Below are positions 9,311 to 17,936 of a stretch of DNA of 64,000 bases, piece by piece. Source of the stretch: Spirochaetales bacterium Spiro_05 (GTDB lineage Bacteria; Spirochaetota; Spirochaetia; Sphaerochaetales; Sphaerochaetaceae); assembly GCA_001603115.1 (NCBI GenBank), contig LVBG01000007.1:62001-126000 (forward strand), read 5' to 3'. A program made the translations under genes and the position numbers. The first letter of the stretch is position 1, and the number at the start of each line of letters is the position of its first letter. Under the pieces are notes generated by a model. It made no database searches. It was not told the origin of the DNA and worked only from the letters and a program-made list of their open reading frames with translations.

Positions 9311-9316
9311 GCAAAT

Positions 9317-9345
9317 ACTGTACATGAGCCGAGAGAGCGGGTCAA
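9317..9345 (-). promoter_or_regulatory. promoter of nnr, leaderless geometry
   Basis: On the minus strand -35 TTGACC (9340-9345) and -10 TACAGT (9317-9322) are 17 bases apart. The -10 ends exactly 6 bases before the ATG, so transcription should begin at or within a base of the start codon. Confidence 0.65.
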
Positions 9346-9389
9346 CTCAACCTGACTTGACACATACGGCTCTTCTGGGTAGTCTGAAT

Positions 9390-9464
9390 CTGTCCTGGGG
9401 TGGCCTGAAGGCCTGAGATTACACCCGTTAACCTGATCTGGATAATACCAGCGGAGGGAGACAG
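9390..9464 (+). promoter_or_regulatory. TPP (thiamine pyrophosphate) riboswitch
   Basis: The THI-box core is plain: CTGAGATTACACCC (9413-9426), AACCTGATCTGGATAATACC (9430-9449) and AGCGGAGGGA (9450-9459). P1 closes by CTGTC (9390-9394) with GACAG (9460-9464). It lies 55 bases before a thiamine-type ABC importer whose RBS GGAGGT is at 9509-9514. No long T-run follows the aptamer and only a short A-run sits at 9474-9480, so control by sequestering the ribosome site seems more likely than termination. That last point is inference. Confidence 0.95.
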
Positions 9465-9518
9465 TCACTTCTCAAAAAAATTATTCCCCATGGCAGACTA
9501 ACATTTATGGAGGTGCTT

Positions 9519-10547
9519 ATGAAAAAGCATCAGTTCGTGTGTGTAATGGTCGCCATTCTCACCCTCATCTTTCCCCTGTTCGCCAAAGGCTCGCAAGAGA
9601 AACCCTCAGAACTTGTTGTCTACGCGTATGATGCGTTCTGTGGAGATTGGGGTCCGGGTCCTGCACTGGTCGAGGAGTTTGAGAAACAGAGCGGAATCAA
9701 GGTGAACCTGGTCAGTGCCGGCGATGCAGTGGAAATGATGACCAAGGTGATCAGCGAAAAAGAGAATCCTTGGGCAGATGTGGTGATCGGCATAACCGAT
9801 GACATGGCCCAGAAGGTGTACGATGCAAAGCTGCTTGATCCGTACAAGAGCCCTATGCTGGAAACAATTCCAGCTTTCCTCCAGTTTGATGCTCAGCATC
9901 GCCTACTCCCCTTCGATTACGGCAACTTCGCTTTTGTGGTCGATACCGAACGCATGAGCGAAAAGGAGAGGCCGACAAGCCTGGCATCCCTGACTGAGAG
10001 CAAATACAAGGGTAAGGTCATCCTCATCGACCCCCGCACATCTTCGGTCGGTTTGGGCTTGTTGCTTTGGACCATCGAGGCCTTCGGTGAGGACAACTAC
10101 CTCGCTTGGTGGAAGAGCATGAAGGAAAATGCACTCACCATCACCGATGGCTGGTCCAGTGCCTACGGGCTCTTCACCGAAGGTGAGGCTCCCCTGGTAC
10201 TCAGCTACAGCACCAGTCCTGTCTATCATGTCACCTATGAGGATACCACCCGCTATCAGACCCTCCTCTTCAGTGAGGGCCACAGCACCACCATCGAGGG
10301 GGTCGGCCTGTTGGCTTCGAGCAAGAAAAAGGCAGAAGCCAAGCAATTCATCGACTTTTTGCTCTCCGATGCCCAGCTTGGTATTGCCTTGGCAAACTCC
10401 ATGTATCCGGTGAATGCAACGATTGAACTGCCTGCAGCGTTCGATTGGGCCCCAAAACCTCAAAAGAGCTTGTCCATGAGTTCGGAAATACTTGCAAAAA
10501 ACCTCGATAGGTGGCTTACTGAATGGACACAGGTAATGAGCAGATGA
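9519..10547 (+). CDS. thiB: thiamine ABC transporter substrate-binding protein
   Basis: A 342-residue secreted binding protein. The signal peptide (MKKHQFVCVMVAILTLIFPL then FAKG) is followed by LVVYAYDAFCGDWGPGPALV, like the ThiB/TbpA start. Later parts include WADVVIGITDD, LLPFDYGNFAFV and the aromatic pocket segment with LAWWKSMKENALTITDGWSS. It captures thiamine or its phosphates outside the membrane. I use ATG 9519 because GGAGGT at 9509-9514 is ideally spaced; an in-frame ATG at 9507 precedes that site. The TPP riboswitch upstream fixes the substrate class. The ATG of the permease overlaps this stop (ATGA). Confidence 0.93.
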   Translation: MKKHQFVCVMVAILTLIFPLFAKGSQEKPSELVVYAYDAFCGDWGPGPALVEEFEKQSGIKVNLVSAGDAVEMMTKVISEKENPWADVVIGITDDMAQKVYDAKLLDPYKSPMLETIPAFLQFDAQHRLLPFDYGNFAFVVDTERMSEKERPTSLASLTESKYKGKVILIDPRTSSVGLGLLLWTIEAFGEDNYLAWWKSMKENALTITDGWSSAYGLFTEGEAPLVLSYSTSPVYHVTYEDTTRYQTLLFSEGHSTTIEGVGLLASSKKKAEAKQFIDFLLSDAQLGIALANSMYPVNATIELPAAFDWAPKPQKSLSMSSEILAKNLDRWLTEWTQVMSR

Positions 10548-12238
10548 GAAAAGCCAACAACTTGCAGTACAAGCGTTTCTATCGCATGGTACCTCTACCT
10601 TCCGTAGCGGTTTTGCTGCTGTTGTTCTTTGTCCCGCTTTTTTTCACACTCTCTTCGGCATTCATCACGGAGGAGGGTCTCACCTTCCTCCGTGTTCTTG
10701 AGGTCTTCACCGACTCCTATACCGTGAAAATCATGCTCTTCACCCTGTGGCAAGCTACCCTCTCCACACTTTTCTCCCTTTTGGTCGCCTTGCCGGGAGC
10801 TTATCTCATTGCAACCTACTCATTCAGGGGGAAACGCCTCATTCTCGCCCTCAGCGCCATACCTTTTGTCATTCCTTCCATTCTGGTGGTGTTGGGGTTT
10901 GTCATTTTCTTCGGAAACAATGGCTTTCTCAATCGCATGCTCATGTCACTGTTCAATCTCTCCGAACCCCCTCTGAAGATCCTCTACTCGTTCAAGGCCA
11001 TCATCCTGGCCCATACGTTCTACAACTTCCCGATTATCATGAGTCTGGTCTCCTCCTACTGGGAACACCTTGACGGAAACTGTGAATCTGCAAGCCAGAC
11101 CTTGGGAGCCAACAAGGTGCAAACCTTTCTCCGTGTCACCCTGCCGCGACTTCTTCCGGCAATCATAAGCGCTGCATCGCTGGTGTTTCTCTTCTGCTTC
11201 AACAGTTTTGCCATCATCCTCGTTCTGGGAGGCGGCCCGCAGTACACCACCATGGAGGTGGAGATTTACCGGCAAGCAAGGATGCTTGGCAACAGCGGAG
11301 CAGCCGCTGCCCTTTCACTCTTCTCCATCCTCACCACAACCCTGCTTCTGCTCTGGTACAATGCCAGCCAGAGAAGGCTTGCAAGAAGTGAGACTTACCA
11401 AAACTCCAAGCGCTTGCTCGAAAAACGTCCTGCCACCCTATCAGGCAAATTGCTTGCGCTCTTTTACACCGTCTCTTCTTTCCTCTTCATCCTCGGTCCG
11501 ATTGCCTCGGTGGTCATCCGTTCGTTCATGGCTTCTTCCTCGCGCTCAGCTACAGAGTCATTCAGCCTGAAGTGGTACCGCCAGCTGCTCAGCCTCGAAC
11601 GGGCAACAGGACATATGGGATCTGCCTTGGGAGCCTTGACCAACAGCACCCTCATTGCCCTTCTGGTAGCGCTGTGTACGGTTCCTGTGGCATTGAGCAT
11701 GTGCATTGCCATCAGAAGGCGTGAGGGCAAGCAGAGCTTTCTGGAGCTGCTGGGAATGCTTCCAATGACGGTGAGCTCGGTAATCATTGGTTTGGGATAC
11801 TACCTCATTTCCGCTCGCCTTCGGGGTGGATTGGCATTGAGTTACACGTTAGTGGTATTGGCGCACTTGGTGATCGCAATTCCCTTTGTGCTGAGGACCA
11901 TTCTCCCCGAGTATCGCAAGATTCCTCTCTCCTACATGCACAGCTCCCTCACCTTGGGGGCTGGTCCGGTGAAAACCTTTTTGCTGATAGAGTTGCCATT
12001 GCTCAAGGGAGCCATGTTCACTGGCGCCATTTTTGCTTTCGCCCTGAGCATGGGGGAGTTCAACGCAACCCTGACGCTTGCCAACAGCTCCATCACTACC
12101 CTGCCAATTGTCATGTATCGCCTGATCGGGTCGTACAACTTCCAAGGTGCCTGTGCTTTGGGAACCATCCTGATCGGTGTCTGTACCATCGTCTTTATCG
12201 TGAGCGAATTTGCCAAGGGAGGCTCCTATGGCCGATAA
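10544..12238 (+). CDS. thiP: thiamine ABC transporter permease, fused two-domain
   Basis: A 564-residue inner-membrane protein with two BPD_transp_1 halves (about residues 1-285 and 290-564), each with about six helices and an EAA loop (CESASQTLGANKVQTFLRV and SSLTLGAGPVKTFLLIELP). ThiP-type permeases are single polypeptides of this length, so no second permease gene is needed. The ATG at 10544 overlaps the thiB stop by four bases; an in-frame ATG at 10523 is further inside thiB. The end overlaps the ATPase gene by 11 bases, showing tight coupling across the three genes. Confidence 0.9.
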   Translation: MRKANNLQYKRFYRMVPLPSVAVLLLLFFVPLFFTLSSAFITEEGLTFLRVLEVFTDSYTVKIMLFTLWQATLSTLFSLLVALPGAYLIATYSFRGKRLILALSAIPFVIPSILVVLGFVIFFGNNGFLNRMLMSLFNLSEPPLKILYSFKAIILAHTFYNFPIIMSLVSSYWEHLDGNCESASQTLGANKVQTFLRVTLPRLLPAIISAASLVFLFCFNSFAIILVLGGGPQYTTMEVEIYRQARMLGNSGAAAALSLFSILTTTLLLLWYNASQRRLARSETYQNSKRLLEKRPATLSGKLLALFYTVSSFLFILGPIASVVIRSFMASSSRSATESFSLKWYRQLLSLERATGHMGSALGALTNSTLIALLVALCTVPVALSMCIAIRRREGKQSFLELLGMLPMTVSSVIIGLGYYLISARLRGGLALSYTLVVLAHLVIAIPFVLRTILPEYRKIPLSYMHSSLTLGAGPVKTFLLIELPLLKGAMFTGAIFAFALSMGEFNATLTLANSSITTLPIVMYRLIGSYNFQGACALGTILIGVCTIVFIVSEFAKGGSYGR

Positions 12239-13313
12239 TGGGCTTACCTGTTCCCTCAAGGCTTCCTACAAGGATTTCACCCTCGACGCACAATTCAGTG
12301 TGCAGGCCGGAGAGCTCGCTTGCATCATCGGGCCCTCGGGCTGCGGCAAGAGCACTACGTTGCAGTTGATAGCCGGTCTTTTCGCCCAGGAGGGGGGCAG
12401 TCTTCTTCTTAATGGGCAGGATATTGGACAAAAACCTGTCCACCAGCGACACATCGCCATGGTCTTCCAGGACTATGCGCTCTTTCCCCATATGAATGTG
12501 GAACAGAACATCGCCTACCCACTGAAGATACGCAAACTCAGCAGGGCCAAACGAAAGGAGCGGGTTGCTCGCCTGCTCTCCTTGGTAGCCTTGGAGGGGT
12601 ACCAGAAAAGACGAAGCCAGGAGCTCAGCGGTGGTGAGCGCCAGCGGGTTGCCTTGGCACGAGCCCTTGCTTCCGATCCCCAGCTGCTCTTGCTTGATGA
12701 ACCTCTGTCAGCCCTCGATGCAAAGTTGAGAAAGCACCTGCGCGAAGAGATTCGCAGAATCCACGATGAAACCGGCATCACTACCGTCTACGTCACCCAC
12801 GACCAGGAGGAAGCCCTTTCCATTGCAGACCGCATCATCGTCATGCATGCAGGAAGAGTGATGCAGGAGGGAAAGGGAGAGGATATCTACCATAATCCTG
12901 CCAGTCTCTTCGTGGCAACATTCATGGGAGAAGGCACAACCCTTCCCTACAGCCTCATTCCCAAGACGTTGGTGAATCCCGGAGCTTCAGACCCCTTTGT
13001 GTTCAAACCGATGGAAGGCAAGCACACCATTTTCTTCAGGCCTGAACATGTATTGGTCCAAGATGACAAAAATCTTCCCCTTGCTGAGTATCTTCCCCAC
13101 CTGAGCTTCAAGCAAGCCGAGGTGCAAAGTTGCGAATTCCAAGGAGATCACTATCGGCTTGCCTGCAGCTGGGAGGGACACACCATTCTCTGCCACAGCA
13201 GCTATCGCCCACGGACACCGATGGTGACACTGGGGGTGAGGATCAACAGGATTCGCGAGTATGTTGATGGAGAATCCATAGCAAAACGATTGCTTTCCCC
13301 GGTAGGGGAATAG
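12228..13313 (+). CDS. thiQ: thiamine ABC transporter ATP-binding protein
   Basis: A 361-residue cytoplasmic ATPase. Walker A GPSGCGKS is at about residues 35-42, the Q-loop is in VFQDYALFPHMNVEQNIAYP, the signature is LSGGERQRVALARAL, Walker B is LLLLDEPLSALD, and the switch is VYVTHDQEEALSIADRI. The C-terminal 120 residues form a TOBE-like domain (IFFRPEHV), longer than in the short E. coli ThiQ. Start at 12228 with GGGAGGC upstream. It powers uptake through ThiP and belongs to the riboswitch-controlled operon. The final codons run into a promoter-like region for the next gene. Confidence 0.9.
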   Translation: MADNGLTCSLKASYKDFTLDAQFSVQAGELACIIGPSGCGKSTTLQLIAGLFAQEGGSLLLNGQDIGQKPVHQRHIAMVFQDYALFPHMNVEQNIAYPLKIRKLSRAKRKERVARLLSLVALEGYQKRRSQELSGGERQRVALARALASDPQLLLLDEPLSALDAKLRKHLREEIRRIHDETGITTVYVTHDQEEALSIADRIIVMHAGRVMQEGKGEDIYHNPASLFVATFMGEGTTLPYSLIPKTLVNPGASDPFVFKPMEGKHTIFFRPEHVLVQDDKNLPLAEYLPHLSFKQAEVQSCEFQGDHYRLACSWEGHTILCHSSYRPRTPMVTLGVRINRIREYVDGESIAKRLLSPVGE

Positions 13314-13332
13314 GCACAACGCTGTTTTTCTG

Positions 13333-13338
13333 TATACT
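13333..13338 (+). promoter_or_regulatory. -10 box of the barrel/caspase-like operon, leaderless geometry
   Basis: TATACT at 13333-13338 ends 6 bases before the ATG at 13345 and no Shine-Dalgarno sequence fits between them. No good -35 is visible 16-18 bases upstream, so recognition may depend on an activator or on the extended -10. Confidence 0.45.
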
Positions 13339-13344
13339 GAACCT

Positions 13345-13911
13345 ATGAGAAGAACTGCTTTTGTGATGATTATTGCACTCTTCACCCTGTTTCCGGCCTT
13401 CTCGCAATTGCAGGGTCAGTTCTACTCGGTCTCTCTCACCCCGTCCCTCTACCTATCCATTCCTCACTTTGAGGATGAACTTCCTGCAAGGACATCTGCA
13501 GGCTTTGCCGCTTCGCTCGACTTGCTTGGGTATCAGACAAACCGAGCCTCAGCAAGCCTTGGCGTACAGCTTGGAACGGTAACCCCTTCCATTCCCTTCG
13601 GTTCATATCGTAGCCGAGGATTCACCACCATAGGACTTCAGATGAAAGGCGGCTGGAACATTAGCCCAGTCTTCAGCCTCTCTTCCCAGATAGGCACAGA
13701 AATCAACATCTACAAGCATATCGAAGAAGTCTTTGCCTCATTCAGCTTCCAAATCGGCCCACAGTTCCTCTTCATGCAGAACGATGACTACCAGTTCTTC
13801 TTTACCCTTCCCGTGTCGCTTCACCTACGAAAGGAGATCACCGCAATCCAAGTAGGAGTGGGGTTCCGGTACCAGTACTACCCCAATCCCAAGCAAGGAC
13901 AGCACCCATGA
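13345..13911 (+). CDS. predicted outer-membrane beta-barrel protein
   Basis: A 188-residue protein with a clear signal peptide (RRTAFVMIIALFTLFPAFSQ). The rest alternates polar and hydrophobic residues as in an eight-strand-size barrel: FYSVSLTPSLYLSIP, SASLGVQLGTV, FTTIGLQMKGGWNI, SLSSQIGTEINIY and AIQVGVGFRYQYY, ending in an aromatic-rich strand. No named family is recognised. Its TGA overlaps the ATG of the first caspase-like lipoprotein (ATGA, 13908-13911), so the two are made together. A location in the outer membrane beside two lipoproteins is inferred. Confidence 0.6.
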   Translation: MRRTAFVMIIALFTLFPAFSQLQGQFYSVSLTPSLYLSIPHFEDELPARTSAGFAASLDLLGYQTNRASASLGVQLGTVTPSIPFGSYRSRGFTTIGLQMKGGWNISPVFSLSSQIGTEINIYKHIEEVFASFSFQIGPQFLFMQNDDYQFFFTLPVSLHLRKEITAIQVGVGFRYQYYPNPKQGQHP

Positions 13912-14903
13912 GAAAAAACCTACCCAAACTCATCCTGCTGCTGCTCATCACGACTCTGGCCCTCTCCTCCTGTGAGCTCTTTTGGGAAAAGCCGATAGAG
14001 GGGGATGTGTATACTGTCACGATTGGAATTGATTATAAAAATAACGACAACACTAATGATAACCTTGCCGGTACTGTCACTGATGCACGTGAACTTTTCT
14101 TTACCTTTGATAGTGTAACCTCTAAAAGTGGTCGCAACTGGAATGGGTACCTTCTTGTTCAGGAGGGCGATGCAAGAGATGCCGATACCTTCAATACCAG
14201 TATTCTAGCCGGCTCAGACATATATCCATCAAAAGCCAATCTCGAGCAAGTCCTGTATACCATCAAATCAACAGCAAAGTCCAACGATCTCACCATCCTG
14301 ACCTATAGTGGCCATGGCTTTTCCCCTACAGGCGAACTCATTCTGGCACATACAAAGACCTCAGGGGTCATATCAACTGAAGAACTCAAACTCAGCCCTA
14401 CTACACTCCTCACCTGGATGGGCGAAATCCCTGGGAAAAAATTGATTATCCTAGACAGCTGCTACAGCGGGCATTTTCTTGAAGATAGTTCATCCAGCCT
14501 CTCGCTCGTCTACGAGAACAGCATCAACGACTGGTTCAGCCAGTACTGGGCAAGTGAGGACTACACAATACCCGACATCTTCCTCATCACAGCAGCTGCA
14601 GACACAGAATCGTGGGAGACTGGCGTAGCGGGACATAGTCATGGGGACTTCACCCTTGCCTTACTCAAAGGCCTTGGCTGGCCCGATCCTCATCCTACAA
14701 TCTCAAACAATCCAACCAGCGTGGATGATCTCTCCCTCCCACGTGCCCGTAAAGGCTCTGTCCTCACCGTTGACTCGCTCTACACATACATCAAGGAACA
14801 CCAGATAAACCCGATTCGCTCCACTCTCTTCTGGCCACGCACCAGAGTCCAACACCCCATGACAAACGGGGGTGCCATGGATATGGTGCTCTTCAGGTTC
14901 TGA
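13908..14903 (+). CDS. caspase-like (peptidase C14) lipoprotein, copy 1
   Basis: A 331-residue predicted lipoprotein: signal helix LILLLLITTLALSSC with the lipid-accepting Cys at about residue 22. The mature protein has the caspase p20 fold order: a first strand VYTVTIGIDY, a TVTDAREL segment, the catalytic His in LTYSGHGFSPTG (His136) and the catalytic Cys in IILDSCYSGHF (Cys185), then DIFLITAAADTESWE. Both dyad residues are present, so it should be an active cysteine peptidase of the metacaspase/paracaspase group. The substrate is unknown. It is coupled to the barrel gene and followed 32 bases later by a paralogue. An envelope-anchored caspase is unusual. Confidence 0.75.
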   Translation: MRKNLPKLILLLLITTLALSSCELFWEKPIEGDVYTVTIGIDYKNNDNTNDNLAGTVTDARELFFTFDSVTSKSGRNWNGYLLVQEGDARDADTFNTSILAGSDIYPSKANLEQVLYTIKSTAKSNDLTILTYSGHGFSPTGELILAHTKTSGVISTEELKLSPTTLLTWMGEIPGKKLIILDSCYSGHFLEDSSSSLSLVYENSINDWFSQYWASEDYTIPDIFLITAAADTESWETGVAGHSHGDFTLALLKGLGWPDPHPTISNNPTSVDDLSLPRARKGSVLTVDSLYTYIKEHQINPIRSTLFWPRTRVQHPMTNGGAMDMVLFRF

Positions 14904-14935
14904 AGCAAAACGCATCTTGCGTTCTCTTTCTGGGC

Positions 14936-15868
14936 ATGTATCGTTATATACTGCTTGTCTTGTATCTCTTCCTCATGCTCAGTTGTGAGCTTTGCTACCC
15001 AGCTCCTTCTCGGGGCAAGGTGTATCACTTGGGCATTGGCCTAAGCTATGCAGGAACTGATGTACGGGTTCTGAAAGGGACCCTCAACGATGCCAAGGAA
15101 CAGCAGAAGGCCTTCAATGCCCTCTATGCAGGGCTTTCTTTTACCAGTGTGATGCTGTTGCAGGAAGGGCTTGTTTGTTCTGATGGAAGCATTGGGTATG
15201 ACCATGCTTCCAACCCCAGCCTCCCCACCAAGGAGCAGGTGATTTCCAGTCTTGCATCGCTTGTTGATGGCATGAACCAAGAAGACCTTCTTGTGATCAC
15301 CTACAGCGGACATGGCCACACCGACGGCAGTTGGGTGCTCGCACCACAGCATGAGAATGGAAAGATTTTTACCGCTACAGGCGAGTTGGATGAGAGCGTG
15401 CTGCTTTCTGTGATGGAGCTTTCAGCCTTGCTTGGACAAGCAAGGGGCAAGGTTCTGCTTCTCATCGACAGCTGTTATGCAGGGGCCTTTGTCGCAGAAA
15501 GTGATACATCAGTATCTGCCATTCCCGAGGAATCAGACTTCCTGCAGAAACTGTATGCCACCTATTTCAGCAAACACGAGAGGAATGCCCCGTTTTTTGT
15601 GATGGCTGCCACGACAAAGGACAATACCAGCAAGGAGCCACAGTACGGCTCTCCCATTCACGGATACTTCACCCAAGCCCTTTTGGAAGGCCTTGGGTGG
15701 GATGAGCAACAACAGGTGCTGAATTCGGGCAATAAGTATCTGGACCTGGATGAGTTGTATACGTATATCTGCAAGCACCAAGGGATTCCCACCGAGGGTG
15801 AGAACCCAATACGCTACCAGCACCCCACCATCACAGGAGGGGCGTATACCCTGGTGCTTGACCCCTAA
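14936..15868 (+). CDS. caspase-like (peptidase C14) lipoprotein, copy 2
   Basis: A 310-residue paralogue of the preceding gene. The short signal helix YILLVLYLFLMLSC puts the lipid Cys at about residue 17. The dyad is again complete: ITYSGHGHTDG (His126) and LLIDSCYAGAF (Cys180), with FFVMAATTKDNTSKE after it. Shared C-terminal motifs are LDELYTYICKHQG here and VDSLYTYIKEHQ in copy 1, plus the RxQHPxxxGGA ending. No strong ribosome site is visible before the ATG. A weak AACGCA/TGCGTT hairpin (14909-14923) lies between the copies. The TAA overlaps the uvrB stop by four bases. Confidence 0.75.
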   Translation: MYRYILLVLYLFLMLSCELCYPAPSRGKVYHLGIGLSYAGTDVRVLKGTLNDAKEQQKAFNALYAGLSFTSVMLLQEGLVCSDGSIGYDHASNPSLPTKEQVISSLASLVDGMNQEDLLVITYSGHGHTDGSWVLAPQHENGKIFTATGELDESVLLSVMELSALLGQARGKVLLLIDSCYAGAFVAESDTSVSAIPEESDFLQKLYATYFSKHERNAPFFVMAATTKDNTSKEPQYGSPIHGYFTQALLEGLGWDEQQQVLNSGNKYLDLDELYTYICKHQGIPTEGENPIRYQHPTITGGAYTLVLDP

Positions 15869-17934
15869 CTGATATACTGGCCATCACGGACGGCCTGCAT
15901 CTCATCACGGATAATTGCAGCCCGCTCAAACTCAAGGTTCTTAGCCGCCTGCAGCATCTCTTTCTCCAAAGCCTTGATGTACTTCTTGCGGTCGTTGGCA
16001 TTGAGCAGGTTGAACCCACCTTTGAGGATGGAAAGATCCTGTTTTTGGATCTCCTTGGTCTCCTCCCGCTCCCGCTCGATGATATCCTGCACTGCCTTGA
16101 CGATGGTCGTCGGGGTGATGCCGTGAGCCTCGTTGTAGGCTGTCTGGATGGCACGCCTTCGGTTTGTCTCACCGATTGCTTCTTCCATGGCATAACTCAT
16201 CCGGTCGGCATACATGATGACCTTTCCTTCTGAATTTCTGGCAGCACGACCGATGATCTGGACCAACGAGGTGGCAGAACGCAGGAACCCGATCTTATCC
16301 GCATCAAGGATGGCTATGAGAGAGACCTCGGGAAGATCAAGCCCTTCTCTGAGGAGGTTGATGCCAACCAAGACATCAAAGACTCCAAGGCGGAGGTCCC
16401 GAAGCAGTTCCACCCGCTCAATGGTATCAATTTCTGAGTGCAGATACCGCACCTTCAGACCGAGTGAAGCAAAATAATCGGTAAGATCCTCACTCATCTT
16501 CTTGGTAAGCGTGGTAATCAGTACCCGCTGTTTCTTTGCAATGACCTTGCGGATCTCCCCATAGAGATCTTCCATCTGGCCTTCAGTGGGACGAACCTCA
16601 ATCTCAGGATCGAGCAAGCCGGTGGGGCGTATCACCTGTTCGACTATCCTTGCACTCTTCTCCAGTTCAATCTTTCCAGGTGTTGCCGAAACAAAGACCC
16701 GCTGCCTGACCACCTGCTCGAACTCGGATGCTTTCAGCGGCCGGTTGTCCAGAGCGGAGGGAAGGCGGAATCCATAGTTCACCAAGTTGAGTTTTCGGCT
16801 TCGATCCCCCTCATACATTGCACCCACCTGAGGTAGGGTGACATGGCTCTCGTCTATGAAGGTCACAAAGTCGGGAGGGAAATAGTCAAGCAAGACAGCC
16901 GGTCGCTCACCAGCCTTTCGGTCGGAAAGCGGACGTGAGTAGTTCTCAATCCCTGAGCAATAGCCAATCTCCTCGAGCATCTCCAGATCATATTCCACGC
17001 GGGTCTTGATGCGCTCGGCCTCAAGAGGCTTTCCCGAGCTCCTAAAAAACTCCACCTGGTCTTCCATTTCACTGCGAATTCGGGAGATGGCGGCTTTCAC
17101 CTGGTCCTGGGGCATCACAAACTGTTTGGCAGGATAGAGGGTGTAGCTATCCACCATCTCCTGCTTCTCTCCCGAAACGGGATCGAACCATTGGATGGAG
17201 GCAATCTCATCCCAATCGATGGAGATGCGCACAGCGTTCTCCAGATATGAGGGGCAAATCTCTATCACATCACCGCGGACGCGGAAGGAACCTCTCTTGA
17301 GAATGGCATCATTACGCTCATATTGCATGCGTACCAGTTGTTCAAGCACATCATGGTGATGAAAAGCCTGCCCCTTTTCAAAGGTGTACACCATATCACG
17401 GATGGAGACCGGATTCGCCAAACCAAAGATGCACGAAACAGTAGCAACCACAATGACATCACGACGTTCCATCAGGGAAAAGGAAGCAGATAGACGCAAG
17501 CGGTCAATCTCTTGGTTGATGTCAGCATCTTTCTCGATATAGAGATCCTTGCCCGGTACATACGCTTCGGGCTGATAGTAATCGTAGGTCGAGACAAAGT
17601 ATGCAACTGCATTCTCAGGAAAAAAGGATTTGAATTCGCGGTACAACTGTGCCGCAAGCGTCTTGTTGTGTGACAACACCAGCGTAGGACGCTGGACCTG
17701 CTCAATGATCTTGGCCATGGTATAGGTCTTGCCGCTGCCGGTCACCCCTTTCAAGGTCTGGAACACATCCCCAGCTTTCAGACCCTTGCTCAAGGCCTCT
17801 ATGGCCTCAGCCTGGTCACCTGAGGGCTCATACGGGGATACCACTTTGAAGGGCTTGTTGGCAAAGGAGACTGAGCCATGAATATTGGTGATCGCTTCTC
17901 CGCCCCATCGTTCATCTACTTTTATCTCTTCCAT
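15865..17934 (-). CDS. uvrB: excinuclease ABC subunit B
   Basis: A 689-residue DNA-repair helicase, normal length. Walker A is LKGVTGSGKTYTMAKI, the beta-hairpin region is FVSTYDYYQPEAYVPGKDLY, the DEAD-like motif is TFIDESH, later motifs are RVFVSATPGKIE and QIIGRAARNSEGKVIMYAD, and the C-terminal UVR domain is EKEMLQAAKNLEFERAA. It takes damaged DNA from UvrA and recruits UvrC. It is the second gene after htrA with a two-base gap. The ribosome site is weak, so translation is probably coupled to htrA. Its stop overlaps that of the convergent caspase-like gene. Confidence 0.97.
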   Translation of the reverse strand: MEEIKVDERWGGEAITNIHGSVSFANKPFKVVSPYEPSGDQAEAIEALSKGLKAGDVFQTLKGVTGSGKTYTMAKIIEQVQRPTLVLSHNKTLAAQLYREFKSFFPENAVAYFVSTYDYYQPEAYVPGKDLYIEKDADINQEIDRLRLSASFSLMERRDVIVVATVSCIFGLANPVSIRDMVYTFEKGQAFHHHDVLEQLVRMQYERNDAILKRGSFRVRGDVIEICPSYLENAVRISIDWDEIASIQWFDPVSGEKQEMVDSYTLYPAKQFVMPQDQVKAAISRIRSEMEDQVEFFRSSGKPLEAERIKTRVEYDLEMLEEIGYCSGIENYSRPLSDRKAGERPAVLLDYFPPDFVTFIDESHVTLPQVGAMYEGDRSRKLNLVNYGFRLPSALDNRPLKASEFEQVVRQRVFVSATPGKIELEKSARIVEQVIRPTGLLDPEIEVRPTEGQMEDLYGEIRKVIAKKQRVLITTLTKKMSEDLTDYFASLGLKVRYLHSEIDTIERVELLRDLRLGVFDVLVGINLLREGLDLPEVSLIAILDADKIGFLRSATSLVQIIGRAARNSEGKVIMYADRMSYAMEEAIGETNRRRAIQTAYNEAHGITPTTIVKAVQDIIEREREETKEIQKQDLSILKGGFNLLNANDRKKYIKALEKEMLQAAKNLEFERAAIIRDEMQAVRDGQYIS

Positions 17935-17936
17935 GC

